From: Imbricaverruca yamaguchii
Lineage: Eukaryota; Arthropoda; Thecostraca; Neoverrucidae
Assembly: GCA_034440575.1 (NCBI GenBank)
Contig: JAOTOL010001454.1
Location: 616,001-680,000 of the forward strand
Length of the DNA: 64,000 nt
Direction: 5' to 3'
Of this stretch, positions 1 to 12,000 are shown piece after piece (positions within the stretch are counted from its first letter, which is position 1; the number at the start of each line of letters is the position of its first letter). The notes below the pieces were generated by a model. The model ran no database searches, was not told the origin of the DNA, and saw only the letters and a list, made by a program, of their open reading frames with translations. Made by a program: the position numbers and the translations under genes.

Positions 1-156
1 GGTGCCAGAAGACATGTTCCAGGTACAAAAATTGCTGATAACACATCTTACCATGGCTTTTTCAGGTATTGCTGGACCAATTGTATAACCAATCCCTGTT
101 CCCACTCCGTGCTCCAGCGAGGAAGAGGCCTGCCTGATCATGTCTCCCTTCGGCAG
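1..156 (+). other. Intron of RPL28 (partial)
   Basis: Non-coding sequence ends at the CGGCAG acceptor. The pyrimidine tract before it (TCTCCCTTCGG) is short but adequate. No other coding exon of L28 is recognisable here. Confidence 0.6.
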
Positions 157-345
157 AGGAACCCGGGATCGAGTCTGCTGCGCCATTCGCTCACCAAGGG
201 CAACCGCGCCTCCATTCAGAAGGTGCGCCGCGTGCTGAAGGCCTCCGCCTACCGGAAGGACCTGCGCGGGCTGGCTGCACGTCGCGCGGCGGCCATCATT
301 CGCTCCCAGGAGCCGCCCAAGCCCGTCAAGGTCAAGAAAAACTAA
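157..345 (+). CDS. RPL28: Ribosomal protein L28, last coding exon (partial gene)
   Basis: This encodes the C-terminal 62 residues of the large-subunit ribosomal protein eL28, a structural component of the cytosolic 60S subunit. The peptide begins RNPGSSLLRHSLTKGNRASI and continues through YRKDL and AAAIIRSQEPPKP to a lysine-rich end and a TAA at 343-345. From memory it aligns without gaps to the family C-terminus, including the RKP...R start, the YRxDL block and the RRAxAIxRSQ block. The exon start is set by the CGGCAG acceptor at 151-156 in phase 0; similarity stops there, so the open frame upstream to 109 is read as intron. The rest of the gene lies left of the window. I see no clear AATAAA in the next 300 bases, so the polyadenylation site is undefined. 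No frameshift is visible, so this is probably a live gene rather than a retrocopy. Confidence 0.88.
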   Translation, partial: RNPGSSLLRHSLTKGNRASIQKVRRVLKASAYRKDLRGLAARRAAAIIRSQEPPKPVKVKKN

Positions 346-3300
346 TACCGCCCTGTAATATACGATACGTGCTGATCATGTCTTTGGATTGCGTGGCGCG
401 TTTGTGGCTCGGTCGACGACGGTACGGAATGGATTGGGAAAGTCCAGCTAGTGACACGTTTGTGACACCGGGGTCAAAGAGATGCCGTCGATAGGCCATG
501 GTGTCATCCCTGTGCTTAACGTGAAGTATATGGCTGAAGTTCGTGGAGCCAGCCTCAGGGTTGTCGCCTTTTGGCAGTGTCAGTAGTGTTAATTTAAATA
601 ATTGGCCCTGAGAAGGTAAGGAAAGGAAATATATCTCCGTGCGTGAACATATATTTGTATACCATTGAGGGGCTTTCATGAGCGACTTATGCACGTTCTG
701 GGAGGCTTTTGACTAATTGTTTCATGTACGTATCAACACTGGCAAGTTAATATGCGGTGTACCTCTAGTAACCATTTTTCTGCACTTGCAATGGGAAATA
801 GCGTACTGTACACGTGATTAACCACAAGTCGCTTGATGAACCTGTATATCGTTGGGTCGTGCAAGGTCATTCGGCTCGCATAAAAAGTCCGGTTTGGTGT
901 GCGATTGGACAGTTGCAGGTGGATTTTTCCAAAAAAATGTCTGCTGTTAGCTAACAGGGCTCCCCCAAGCTATCGAGGGGCCTTTCAAAGGTAGCGACAG
1001 CACCTGTGGTTACAACATTCTAGCGCTGAGGCTGGTCGTCATTCCTCACATTAGTCCCCAGCCAACCGAAGTTGTCTGCGTCCGATTGCGGATAAAACCC
1101 AGGAACGTTGTTGGTCCGTTGGGGTCACTGAAACTAAAAAATCAAAATCCAGTCTTCCCTGACTCACCATATCCTAATCCCTCAGGGCCCTCCTGCTTTT
1201 AGGGGCCGTCAGTCCTTAGTATTCATGTCCGTCCCTCATATTGGTTGCATTCCAGATAGGCGTGCCCACACTATTGAAACGATGGTTTTTTTGTCAGGTG
1301 TGATGTGGAAACGCGTGCAGTAGGATGCCGAAATTCGCCATCGAAACATTGCGCCTCTTATATAATTTCTAAGCTCCGACACAACTTTGATCCAACAGCG
1401 TTCTCGTATGTGCGCCTTTTTCTTCGTTTTCAAGTACCGAATTTATAGAAAAGTATTATAAAAACAACGATGCAAAATGCCTACATCAACTCATGTTTAA
1501 CACGCCACATCATGGGCAATCCAATTAGTTGGAATCATGCTAAGAGATATTCGTGTAATGCAATGTGCAATGGTAAGCATCGGCACGATACTTATCAACA
1601 AAATATCGTTAAGTCAGGTATGAGGTTATCGCGAAGTACGATGCCGATGCTTCGTTGAGGGCATGTTGATTCAGTGTTCAGAAAGTTGCGTATTCCAACC
1701 TATTTGGGGAATAATATACCACTGTTCATCACTCAAGGGGCCTTTCAAATTCAAAGAGTTTCCTATCGGCGTGAGCCAATGCCGACCCAATGGCTCTGCA
1801 CCCCATCCGACGGCTCAGGAGTCCTCTCACGGCTCAAGACACCTCGTCCGGCAGGATTCCTGTATTCAAAAGCTCGAGCCTCTATCACAGGAGGGGCTCA
1901 CAGTAAACATGATGGTGCCGACCCGCTGTCGGTATGTGTCAGGGCAACCCCGACATCCCGTAAGCGATGTGCCGACTTCAGGCCACTCTCGGCCCGACGT
2001 CGACAAAGGAATATCAACGTATGTCGGGTTGAGTTCGGCATATCAATGGCGACCAGCCAGCGTCTGACTTGCTGACATTCTGCTCTCGAGTCGACAGCGG
2101 ACCGACAGCAGCCCAGCATCTCCCCGATATCGGCCCCACGTCGCCACTGTCGGTATGCCCACTAGGCCACTGGCGTTTCGGCCACCATCAGCCCAGGCGC
2201 TCTTCGTACCTGCTCTGACCCTCTCCGACGGGCTATATGATCAACATGGCCGATGCGCCCGAAAGCCCAAATAACTAACTAACCTCTCCGACGGTCCGGT
2301 GTCCTCACGCGACTAGGGGTCCTTAGCGATCCAGAGCCTCCTCTGTCAGGCACGAGGACCTCTTTCAACAGCTTGGGCCCACTCCATCCGGCCAAGGGCC
2401 CTTTACGGCTTGAACCTCATGCGTTGGCCCAGGGTCCCGTTCAGACGGCCCGAGGTCCTCTAGGAACAAGGGGCTCCTTCCATCGTCTCGGGAGTTCTCT
2501 TTGTCTCCAGTGCATTTCCGACAAGCCGTAGGCCCTTTTTCATATGGTTGGGCTTTGTCCATCAGGTCAGTGGCCCTTACTTCGGCTTGAGCTACGCCGA
2601 CAGCCCATAGCCCTTCATGTTTCCTCGAGCCCTCCGTCAGTCCATAGGTCCTTTTATCTGTCCAGGGCCCTCTCCGTCGATCGAGAAGCCCTTCACGTTA
2701 GCCCAGCCAAGCACCCTCAACATCTCCCGAAGGGCACTCCCTAGACCGTTAACCTCTTCATAGGCCGGTGCCCATCCCGTCAGCCCGGAGCCCCTTCACG
2801 TTGACCCAGAGGGACCTCTGCATCGACGCCTTGAGGGACCCTTGTGGGCCCAAGGCGGCCTCCTGGAGGGCTGTATCGATGTATCCTAAATGTATCGATG
2901 TATCCTAAAATAATTTGTGATACGAAGATGGTGGTTTTTGAGAAAAAGGACTTCCAAAGTTATTGTATGTCGATTTTTCTACACAGAATGCAATGCCATT
3001 CGATAGGGAATTACACGGGACATACTACAGAAAAAGCTATTTTGGTTAAAAAAAAATAGACCAAAATCTTCACCAGCACTAGGTCAAATACAAAAGTTGG
3101 TAGCAATTGAAGTATCATTTCTAACGCAGTTAATACATTTGCGAATAGTTGAATTTTGTTATAGAATTGCATGTGGTTCACCGCTAAACAAATACGATAA
3201 CCAAGGCACTCGTTGGGAGTTTGTAAGTACAGTTCTGGATTTTCTTGGTAATATGCCACCAGCATTGACCCAATCCACTCAACATTGAGGTTGGGTAGTT

Positions 3301-5360
3301 TGACGTGCTCGTGGATTGCTTCCTATGTAATTTAAGGTGTTGCAGTTTAAGGTAGCCGCAAGACAAGTTTTACGTATGTATATTTACCTCAATGAAGCAT
3401 ACAAAGGGGTTGGCTCGGCTTTTGCTTGAAGTTAGAATTGTTAAATAAAAAATATATAGTCGAGTTTTTCTTTCAAAAACAGCTCAGGTAGGTTCAGTTA
3501 GATTTTTAATCTTAATGTTTTAGAGGGAAAAATTGGTTGTACATTTTATATAAATATGATTTCTGGCATGGAATGGCTAGGCTAGGTTATATTAAGTTGT
3601 GCTATCTTTCTTATTTATTTTTAATGGTACTTTTTATGCTATATTACATAAATCTAAGCTACTTTTCAGGTGTTATTTTGCCTCTCAGCTGAAATTGTGT
3701 ATTAACAGATGAAAAGAGTCATTGCATCATGTTTAGCACATTAATTAACATTGCATTGGCAAAGGAAATCCTAAGAATACCAGAAGTTATCTTGAACTGC
3801 AAATTTACCCAATTTAAATGATGCTTACCATGGCTGAGTATTGATGTGCTTACCATGCATATGGGCTGTCCTTTCACCCTTCATCTGAATAGTCTGAGAT
3901 CTGGTCAGAAACCAACTCTTGAGCAGTATTTTATTCAGTGCCTGACCTAGCCATTCTTAAATTGATGTAGGTAGCAAATGATCCACCATACTGTTTTTCA
4001 GCATGTCTTGTCTGAATGCTGATTACCTGTTCCAACATCCTCTTATTAGCTGGCCAGCATGAACCTTGTGGCTTGGCTTGAGAGCAGAGTGGTTTTCTTC
4101 TCCTGAGGTATATCTTCCCCATGGTCAAGGTGACTTGATCAGGAGTTCTTGAGATTAATCTTGTGAACTCCTTGCCTTTGCTTTTTCTAGGTGATGAGAT
4201 GACCAGAAACAACTGGAAACTGGTCTGAGATCTCAGAACTTGTGCATATGCCTAGATTGACCAGTAGGGTGTTTAAAATTGAACATAAAATTGAACAAAA
4301 ACAATTTATGATGTACCACCTATTGTTTGGATGAGGAAACCCAAGTATAAAATTTGATTGAACTCAAAGCATAGTAATGGTACCTTCAAGTCTGAAAGTT
4401 CATCATAGGAAACCAGCTGGCATCTTGTTTGAATCTTGAAGTTCATGTACTACAAAACTTTGTGCTGCAAATAAGTATTTATTTTCTTTGGAACTTATTA
4501 TATAAAATATAGTGCAAAATCATATTTTTAGTCAAAATGCAATATGTGGAAAATATACCATTTCAGTATTCTAGTCCCTGTCTGCAAAACATTGACACAA
4601 AATTTGAACAAGGATTCAAAATTCATTGAATGTTTCCCCTTTCCGATTCCTGGCTTCATTTGTACATTGAACAATGTAGAAACACATCACAAAATCCAGC
4701 AAGTAACATTGTACACTAGTACTATAATTAGTCAGTGTTAAATTATTCGTAAAATAGGGTGGAAAATACCACTTTCTGACCACTCAATCGACATCCTTCT
4801 CCGAGAAGTATCGACATCTTGCTCCATGATGTGTGCTTATGAAGTCTTTGTGTCTCCTTTCTTGGAGTGTCTTGCTTGTATCATGTTAATGCTCCTAATA
4901 AGGAATAGTGATGCACGACCATTTCGCAACGCAACTTCGGGTAAAGAGATTAACTACGATGTGATGTGTGTTCGGTACTAGTTTTAGCATAGGTAATTGT
5001 TTCCATGTCCCGAATATAGGTCTTCCTAGATTATGAATCAAAAAGCAAATAACATGTGTACAGTCATAAGTACCTACACCATTGCTCAAATTTGAGTCTG
5101 AAAAACAAAAACAAAACATTTTAATTGACACTATTTACATGGCAAATTTCGACACCCTGTGCCCGTTTTGACATTTCACACCTAACAAAAAACCACTATT
5201 TTAACCCTGTAATTAGTACATTATGGGAGGTGAGGGCCAGTTGATATATTTACAAAATTGACAGTTCAGGCTGGGTTCGAAGGTGGAGATGGCGATGGCA
5301 AAATGGACCTACAGCAAATTCTGTGTTTTGGCCTCATTCTTGGTCAGGGCGATGTTGAAG
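346..5360. other. Intergenic stretch without a recognised gene
   Basis: The first few hundred bases are presumably the RPL28 3' UTR. The remainder is AT-rich apart from the GC-rich degenerate repeat field at 1790-2870. The small open frames have no recognisable motifs and normal AT-rich stop spacing. A 19-bp direct duplication (CTGTATCGATGTATCCTAAA-like) sits at about 2871-2909. No RNA gene was seen. Confidence 0.5.
1790..2870. repeat. Degenerate GC-rich minisatellite field
   Basis: A stretch rich in recurring phrases such as GGCCC-TCTCCGTCGG, CCCTTCACG and GCCCAGGG at irregular 25-35 bp spacing. It looks like an old, strongly diverged tandem array. The open frames across it on both strands are explained by its GC-rich composition, which has few stop codons, and not by a protein. 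Confidence 0.5.
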
Positions 5361-5383
5361 TTAAAGATTGGTTTTATCACAGG

Positions 5384-6230
5384 TTATACCCCATCGTTTA
5401 GAACGTAGTGCTGAATCACTGCTTGGTCCCGCTGGTAGGGCCCCGTATACGAGAAGCGGAGGTGCCCGGCGGTAGTATGTTGTAGGGCAAGACTGCCCGG
5501 AAAGAGAAAGCTCTGTGTGACATGCCGAGGCGGAAAGGCGGCAGCTCCAGCGCCCCAGCCACCGTCGCACGGGTGGAGCGCCGGGAGACATGGTTGGCGG
5601 CGACGATTGATCGCTTCCCACCGCGCACGGTCGTCGGAATGTATCCGGCACTTGGCCGACGCCCCGGCGCCAATTGGACGAACAGCCGGCAGTCGGCCCG
5701 CGCTCCTGCCGCCGCCTTCCGCACATCCGCCGTCGCCACGCGCCACTCTTCCAGCCGGTCGAGGCGTGCATCTGAAAACACCTCCGCTTCTGCGGGGAGC
5801 ATGTGCAGCCATTTGTCTCGGAACCGCTTGGAGAGCGCGATCTCTGGTCCTGACGACGCTCCCACGGTGGTTTTGAAGGCAACGGCCAGCACGAACTCCA
5901 GGATGTAGTGACGACACGCCAGGTGGAGCAGTGGCCGGTCGGACGTTTCCTCCAGCGAAAACACCCCAGCTGGACTCCAGCGTTCGACGCCCTCGTGTCG
6001 AAGGAAAATGCAGCAACTCGCTTCTCCAGCATCCCTTCCACGAGTACATCGCTTGCTTCGTCATGGCCTCACCGGTGCCGGCGAGGAGGGCGGACACTGC
6101 CAATAAATTGCCATGTGAGGAATAAGGGCTTGAGATGACGAGCGCGAGGCGGTCGACTCGTCCCAGTTCACTGTCGATGTTCGGCATGAGCTTGCCGTCC
6201 CAGTGCAAAACAAGGACTGCATCGACAGCA
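5384..6230 (-). pseudogene. Transposase-like protein pseudogene (frameshifted)
   Basis: Read on the minus strand, three frames must be joined to follow one protein. It starts with VLHWDGKLMPNI and VDRLALVIS near 6200-6130, moves to GMLEKRVAAFSFDTRASNAG near 6030-5970 in a second frame, then to LLHLACRHYILEFVLAVAF and SSGPEIALSKRFRDKW near 5930-5810 in a third. A weaker C-terminal match (SYTGPYQRDQAVIQHYVL) returns to the first frame near 5420. The order HWDGK, FDTxASNxG, LLxLACRHxIxE, GPxIxLxKRF is, as I recall it, that of a multicopy invertebrate family usually annotated as uncharacterised or transposase-like. The frameshifts argue against function. No terminal inverted repeats were identified, so the limits are those of the protein similarity only. 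The exact superfamily is uncertain. Confidence 0.6.
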
Positions 6231-6819
6231 GGGTGGGAAACTTACTTTCCGGGTTTGGAGTCGGAGTGCAAACAGATCTCTTCCGGAGTACATTTTCATG
6301 GACATTATTTTTCATCCATGGAATCTATTTGCCTGTAACCGACGAGAAAATCATATGTACCTAGTCAGTACCTACGTAATATGCATAAGTAATGCACATA
6401 ATCATTTTTGGTCACATCAAAGCATAGAAACAAGGTGAACAATGGACGGCACCGCAAGACAGGGAGTTGTGATAATTAGCTCAGTTTTGTCTCTCGTAAC
6501 TCAGGAGCAATGCGCTTTCCTTTCACTGTTGGTCTCAGCACAAGGCTAACCAAATGAAAAACGAACACAAATAATGCACGCTTCACCCTCAGCTCAGAAC
6601 GCACACCTACCCACATACGCAGCCAATTCCCTGCGCGATACGGACCGGACACCAACACCTCGCACGCGACAGTCGGAAGGCAAAGGATCAGTCAAGGTCT
6701 TGTGTTTGCAGAATGGCACTGTTAAACATGTGTTCAAAGTTGCTAATGGTTATGACGTAATTTAAAACATACCTTGCATTGATTGGTTGAAAGACAGTTT
6801 TGAACAGAAGATGCTAACG
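6231..6819. other. Unannotated spacer
   Basis: AT-rich non-coding sequence between the transposase-like pseudogene and the CpG-rich block. I see no repeat, RNA gene or plausible exon in it. Confidence 0.4.
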
Positions 6820-7084
6820 AAAAAATTTCGATCGGCGGCCTCCGGGACTCCGGAAGTCGTCTCTTGAAACGGTCAGTTTTTTCCACTATAGGGTGGCTTG
6901 AAAGCAGGTTTCTGGAGACGCATCGGCCGAATTCGTAGCGACCGGAGGCCACTATTCAGTGCGCAGGCGCGAGGTTTGGCGCGTTGTGGTCGGCATTTCC
7001 GCTGGTTGAGGTGTGATGTGGTATGTGTTCGGGTGTTGTCTGTGTGCTTGATGGTACGAAAAGTGGCTAGTTTATTTGGTAATC
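6820..7084 (+). promoter_or_regulatory. CpG-rich block and candidate 5' noncoding exon of QTRT2
   Basis: A locally GC- and CpG-rich stretch (about 6825-7010) stands out from AT-rich surroundings and runs into a strong donor, AATC|GTAAGT, at 7084/7085. Splicing from 7084 to the TTTATTTCAG acceptor at 8722 would give a short leader ahead of the QTRT2 ATG. That leader would contain a 13-codon upstream ORF (ATG at 7051, stopping just after the junction), which could dampen translation. The promoter role is inferred from composition and splice signals only; no TATA box is evident. Confidence 0.35.
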
Positions 7085-7090
7085 GTAAGT

Positions 7091-8463
7091 AGAATAACAT
7101 GTTTGGTGGATGTTTTATTCAATCTTGTATTAGTTTTTTTAGTGGCATTTTTGTTCCTTCTGCATTTCTGTGTTGGAGTACATGTGGAGCCCATTCTATC
7201 TAGTATGAATCCTGAGTGCAAAAATGTTTTAAGAGATGAAATCTTTTAAGAAGTGCCTTAATTCCCACCCTGCGTGCAACACATGACGATGGGAGATCTT
7301 TGTCCTGCCAAGCGCTGCAGAGATGTTGGTGGCCATCTGTAGCAGATATTGTGAAGAAAAAAAACTACACAAAAGTTTTTGACTCGGTTCAATTCGATTT
7401 GATTGAACTTCCGCGTGATATATGTGCCCTAAAGAGGGTTTGTTTTCATAAAAGAGGCAATATTGCGACTTTTATTCAACATGTCCCTCGTCTGCAATGA
7501 ACGCATAGCATATGAGTAATTTTCAAGCTATCTGCATATTTCTTACCTCGAGTCGTTTGGCAGGTCGACGACGTGCCAGAGGCACTCAGTCATTACGGAG
7601 ACATCTTTGATGATGACGTCGAAGGCTACTCAGTTGAACAACCGCAGTCGCCGTCGCTTTTTGCCGCCGTTCGTTCTTCATCTCCACCCGCGCCGCTTCT
7701 TTTTTCCCTCACTTCATCATCCTCCCCGACTTCTTCGCCAGGTTCTCGCCCACCTTGCGCATCACTACCTTTTGCTCTCCCACTTGGTCGACGAGGAACG
7801 GCCCTCCTCAATCGTGATCATCTTCGACTCATCGTGATGGCATATGCGGCATAACTTCGATAGCTGTCCCTCCAGCATAGCGGCAAACACAAGATCACCA
7901 TCGGACCTGCGCTACTTGAACCTCATGAAACTCTCTTACTTGGCGATGAAGGCGACGAACGTGCGGGCTATGTTTTTATGTCAGGAAAAGTACTCTCTTG
8001 ATTATTTAGCCATTTGAAGCCTCAAATGTTCTGAACATATATTAATTTGTAGTGCAAAAACAGCGTTGTGAAACGTCCATGCCGAGGTTCGAACGAGGTG
8101 CCTGCTCGTTACATAGGGGACACTTTGACGCAATTGCTGGACCCCTAAATATTCTTTGCGTAGAATTAATTTTTTTTGGCTTTCCTTGTCAAGAGTCACC
8201 AAGCGGACCATTAGCTATAGCCATAGCCATAAAACCATAACACAATAAATAAACATTTATTTAATGTTTACTGCTTTTAATGCATAATGTTTTTCTGCTG
8301 AACCATAAAAAGTAATCTGGAAACCAGACAATATGCGTGGAAAGAACATAAATTTCATTGATGCTGTGGTATCTCTTTCTCTCTGTTTCTCTCCCACTTT
8401 TTCTCTCCCTCTCTATCTCCCTATATATCAAGCTCAATCTCACTCACCCTCATTCACTCTCTC
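7091..8463. other. Probable QTRT2 5' intron or upstream region
   Basis: No recognised gene. A moderately GC-rich open frame at 7573-7854 (+) is preceded by a GGCAG acceptor-like site and has an acidic start (ALSHYGDIFDDDVEG) before decaying into Ser/Pro-rich sequence. It matches nothing I know and is not called. A TC-rich simple stretch precedes the SINE at about 8365-8460. Confidence 0.35.
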
Positions 8464-8630
8464 ACGGGGGACGAGAAGTCTAGGGGTAAGTTGCCCTTCT
8501 CACAATATAAATATTGGAGGTTTGAGTCCCATCTGTCGCTACTCTTCGCCTGCGGTCAATCGGCGTTAACGATTGGCGACACCCCATGACTCAACGGTCG
8601 ATGTGTCGTAGAACCACCACTAACCCTCTC
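8464..8630 (+). mobile_element. tRNA-derived SINE, family 1, copy 1
   Basis: The head has a pol III box A-like TAGGGGTAAGTTGCC (8481-8495) and a box B-like GGTTTGAGTCCC (8520-8531), followed by CTGTCGCTACTCTTCGCC and a body ending TCAACGGTCGATGTGTCGTA. The copy at 26566-26731 on the other strand has the same order of blocks, which establishes a family. This copy's ends lie in TC-rich simple sequence, so its target duplication cannot be read. It sits just upstream of the QTRT2 coding start. Confidence 0.7.
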
Positions 8631-8722
8631 ACACTCTCACTCTCTTTTTTTCTCTTTATTTCTGCATCCACGCGTTCAAACCATGTAAATATGTGCACAT
8701 CGTGAAGTTATCTTTATTTCAG

Positions 8723-8890
8723 GACCTTGACGCCTGACGGAAGGTCAATACCATCACACAAAACATGAAGTTCAGAGTGGCTCAAGTCGGAAAGACAGGC
8801 GGCAGATTGGGCATTATGACGCTGGAAGTGAGCAGCACAACGTCTGCAGACACCATACTGGATACGCCCTTCAGCTTGACCTACACTCGG
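8723..8890 (+). CDS. QTRT2: QTRT2 exon 1 of the coding set (start codon exon)
   Basis: A strong acceptor (TTTATTTCAG) at 8713-8722 implies an upstream noncoding exon. The leader runs 8723-8764 and the ATG is at 8765. The 42 residues begin MKFRVAQVGKTGGRLGIMTL and end FSLTYTR, matching the QTRT2 N-terminus (K-x-V-x-x-x-G-x-RLG, then xLLYTK). The donor is CGG|GTAAGC at 8891, phase 0. The match to the family start and the lack of any open frame upstream support this ATG. Confidence 0.88.
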
Positions 8891-8975
8891 GTAAGCTGAT
8901 TTCTTGACCAATATACTTGACTTGCAATCATATATATAATATATATATATATATATAATATATACATATATAATA

Positions 8976-9028
<53 letters not shown>

Positions 9029-12000
9029 ATCACGTTGCTGCGGTGCTTACATTGCACAACAATATATTGTCTATTTGTCATAGTCGATGGCAAGTAAAGG
9101 CGTTCCTAAAATAAGATGTTAGCATGATGTTAAGACAGCAACACCGCTGTTTTCTTCCTTGTCCACCACGTGTCGGCACTACGCTTATACCTACTGCGCT
9201 CAGTCCCCTGCACAAGGAGCCTGCCTCCTTCAGAGAGATCGATGAGCTGGTCCGCGAGACACCGGTAACGGCTTCCAACGTCGACGTCAGTGGTGCAGCG
9301 TGGGATCAGACGACGCTGCCGCTCAGACCTCGCGGCCTCCCGGTGCGTTCTGTCGAGGCCTTGGCATCACTGTGCTCTCACTGTCTCTGAGACCACGTGT
9401 CTCTGCGAGACACGTGGTCTCACTGGGCGCAGCTCTTCCGCTGGCCCGCAGTAGCTGCCCAGGCCTCCCGACGGCGACGCGCCGTCTTAGCTACAGACGG
9501 CGGTGCATCGTTTCAGGGAGCTGACAGGGGTCAGACGCGACGTCTGGCGGTAGCTGCAAGGAAGTATTTTATATCTTGATGTACTCAGCTGGTCTGAAGG
9601 CAACTGTTAGATGTGACGTGAATAGCCATGCCCGCCTGTGCCAGCACAGCCCGCTACCACGCCTGATCCGGGAGGTGACCGTTGACCTGGTGTCATGTCG
9701 GGGCGGCTCGATACCACACCTGACCCGGGAGGTGACCGTTGACCGTCAGGGCGGCTCGGTACCACACCTGACCCGGGAGGTGACCGTTGACCACGTGTCG
9801 CTGCGGCAGGGCGGCTCGGTACCACACCTGATCCGGGAGGTGACCGTTGACCACGTGTCGCTGCGTCAGGGCAGCTCGGTACCACACCTGACCCGGGAGG
9901 TGACCGTTGACCTGGTGTCATGTCGGGGCGGCTCGATACCACACCTGACCCGGGAGGTGACCGTTGACCGTCAGGGCGGCTCGGTACCACACCTCATGAT
10001 ATGACCGTTGACCACGTGTCGCTGCGTCAGGGCAGCTCGGTACCACACCTGACCCGGGAGGTGACCGTTGACCGTGTGCCGCTGCGTCAGGGCGGCTCGG
10101 TACCACACCTGACTCAGGAGGTGACCGTTGACCTGTGTGACCGTCAGGGCGGCTCGGTACCACACCTGACCCGGGAGGTGACCGTTGACCGTCAGGGCGG
10201 CTCGGTACCACACCTGACCCGGGAGGTGACCGTTGACCACGTGTCGCTGCGGCAGGGCGGCTCGGTACCACACCTGACCCTGGAGGTGACCGTTGACCGT
10301 CAGGGCGGCTCGGTGCCACACCTGACCCGGGAGGTGACCGTTGACCGCGTGTCGCTGCGGCAGGGCGGCTCGGTGCCACACCTGACCCGGGAGGTGACCG
10401 TTGACCGTGTGTCGCTGCGGCAGGGCGGCTCGGTACCACACCTGACCCGGGAGGTGACCGTTGACCGTCAGGGCAGCTCGGTACCACACCTGATCCGGGA
10501 GATGACCGTTGACCGTCAGGGCGGCTCGGTGCCACACCTGACCCGGGAGGTGACCGTTGACCACGTGTCGCTGCGGCAGGGCGGCTCGGTGCCACACCTG
10601 ACCCGGGAGGTGACCGTTGACCACGTGTCGCTGCGGCAGGGCGGCTCGGTACCACACCTGACCCGGGAGGTGCCGTTGACCTGTGTCAGGGGGCGGCTCG
10701 GTACCACACCTGACCCGGGAGGTGACCGTTGACCACGTGTCGCGCGTCAGGGCGGCTCGGTACCACACCTGACTCGGGAGGTGACCGTTGACCGGGTCGC
10801 TGCGGCAGGGCGGCTCGGTGCCACACCTGACCCGGGAGGTGACCGTTGACCACGGTCGCGCGTCAGGGCGGCTCGGTGCCACACCTGACCCGGGAGGTGA
10901 CCGTTGACCGTGTGTCGCTGCGGCAGGGCGGCTCGGTGCCACACCTGACCCGGGAGGTGACCGTTGACCGTGTGTCGCGGCGGCAGGGCGGCTCGGTGCC
11001 ACACCTGACCCGGGAGGTGACCGTTGACCGTGTGTCGCGGCGGCAGGGCGGCTCGGTGCCACACCTGATCCCCGAGGTGGCTGAGCGGCTGGGCGCCGCT
11101 GCGCCGGCGGTGCTGCAGGCGCCCCTACCCTCCCAGGTGGCCCTGCACGGCGTCCTGGAGGAGTTCGGCCGCGGCTACAAGGCCTTCGCTGGCCTCGATG
11201 TAAGAGTGCACAATGGTTTGGCTGCCTGTGGTGCTGCTGTTTGCTGGTGTACGGAGTTCTTGCCCAGAGAAATAGGCTATGGATGAGCAGCCCTTTTACA
11301 TTTGTGCTCAATAGCAGATTTTGCTATATACATGTTCAGCGTTCATGAAAGGTTAGCTGAAAGTAATAATACCTAATAACTTGCTACTTGAAAAGGATTT
11401 TCCACAAACTCATGCAGCACTTTGTTATTTGCCCTATGAATGTTGCCACTTCTGTTATACTGGTGTTATATTGTTCCATGTGCACACCACTCATTGGCAT
11501 CCAGGCCTGTTTGCTGTATATTGGTCATTGCGTGAGTCGTTGGTCCGATAGCCATTTTAAAGTTGGGAGTCCCAGTCGATATCGTATGTCATTGCATAGC
11601 CCCGCCAAATTGTGATTTATCACCAACCGAATGCATGAAAAGCTATACACAAAACCACATGTGCAAATGCCACAGCTGCCCATTGCATGCAAGTTGTATT
11701 CAAGCTGCAAAGCTATGAGCATCACATAGTCTAGCAGTGGAGCTCCCTGAACCTAAATTGTCGTGTTGGAAAACTGATTTTTAACATGTCACATTTTATG
11801 CCAATTGCATTTTCGAGGCCATTCATTTGTGGATGCGTAATGACTGGGTTTGCCATAGGCCAATCACAGGTCAACACAAGGACATAGGCATCGCAACACT
11901 GATATAAGTTGTGGATCCCGCGTATGGGTCGCAGGTTTGCATGCATGGATTATTCCAACTATTTGGTGTGGCAAACGTCGTCATCGCATACTTCAGCTCA

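Noticed and set aside
7573..7854. 93-codon acidic then Ser/Pro-rich frame
   Set aside because: No homology recognised; the second half is low complexity and the opposite strand is equally open.
8075..8115. tRNA or SINE signature around GAGGTTCGAACGAGG
   Set aside because: A box B-like string occurs alone, without box A at the right spacing or a foldable cloverleaf.
9124..9390. 88-codon frame in QTRT2 intron 1 with FREIDELVRETP and a GTAACG donor-like end
   Set aside because: QTRT2 exons 1 and 2 join directly in phase and alignment, leaving no place for it, and no family was recognised.
10500..11060. CRISPR-like array of regular repeats
   Set aside because: The repeats are contiguous tandem copies without unique spacers, in a eukaryotic intron.
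9918..11311. 446- and 245-codon minus-strand frames
   Set aside because: They are antisense to the exon 2 junction minisatellite, whose unit lengths are multiples of three.
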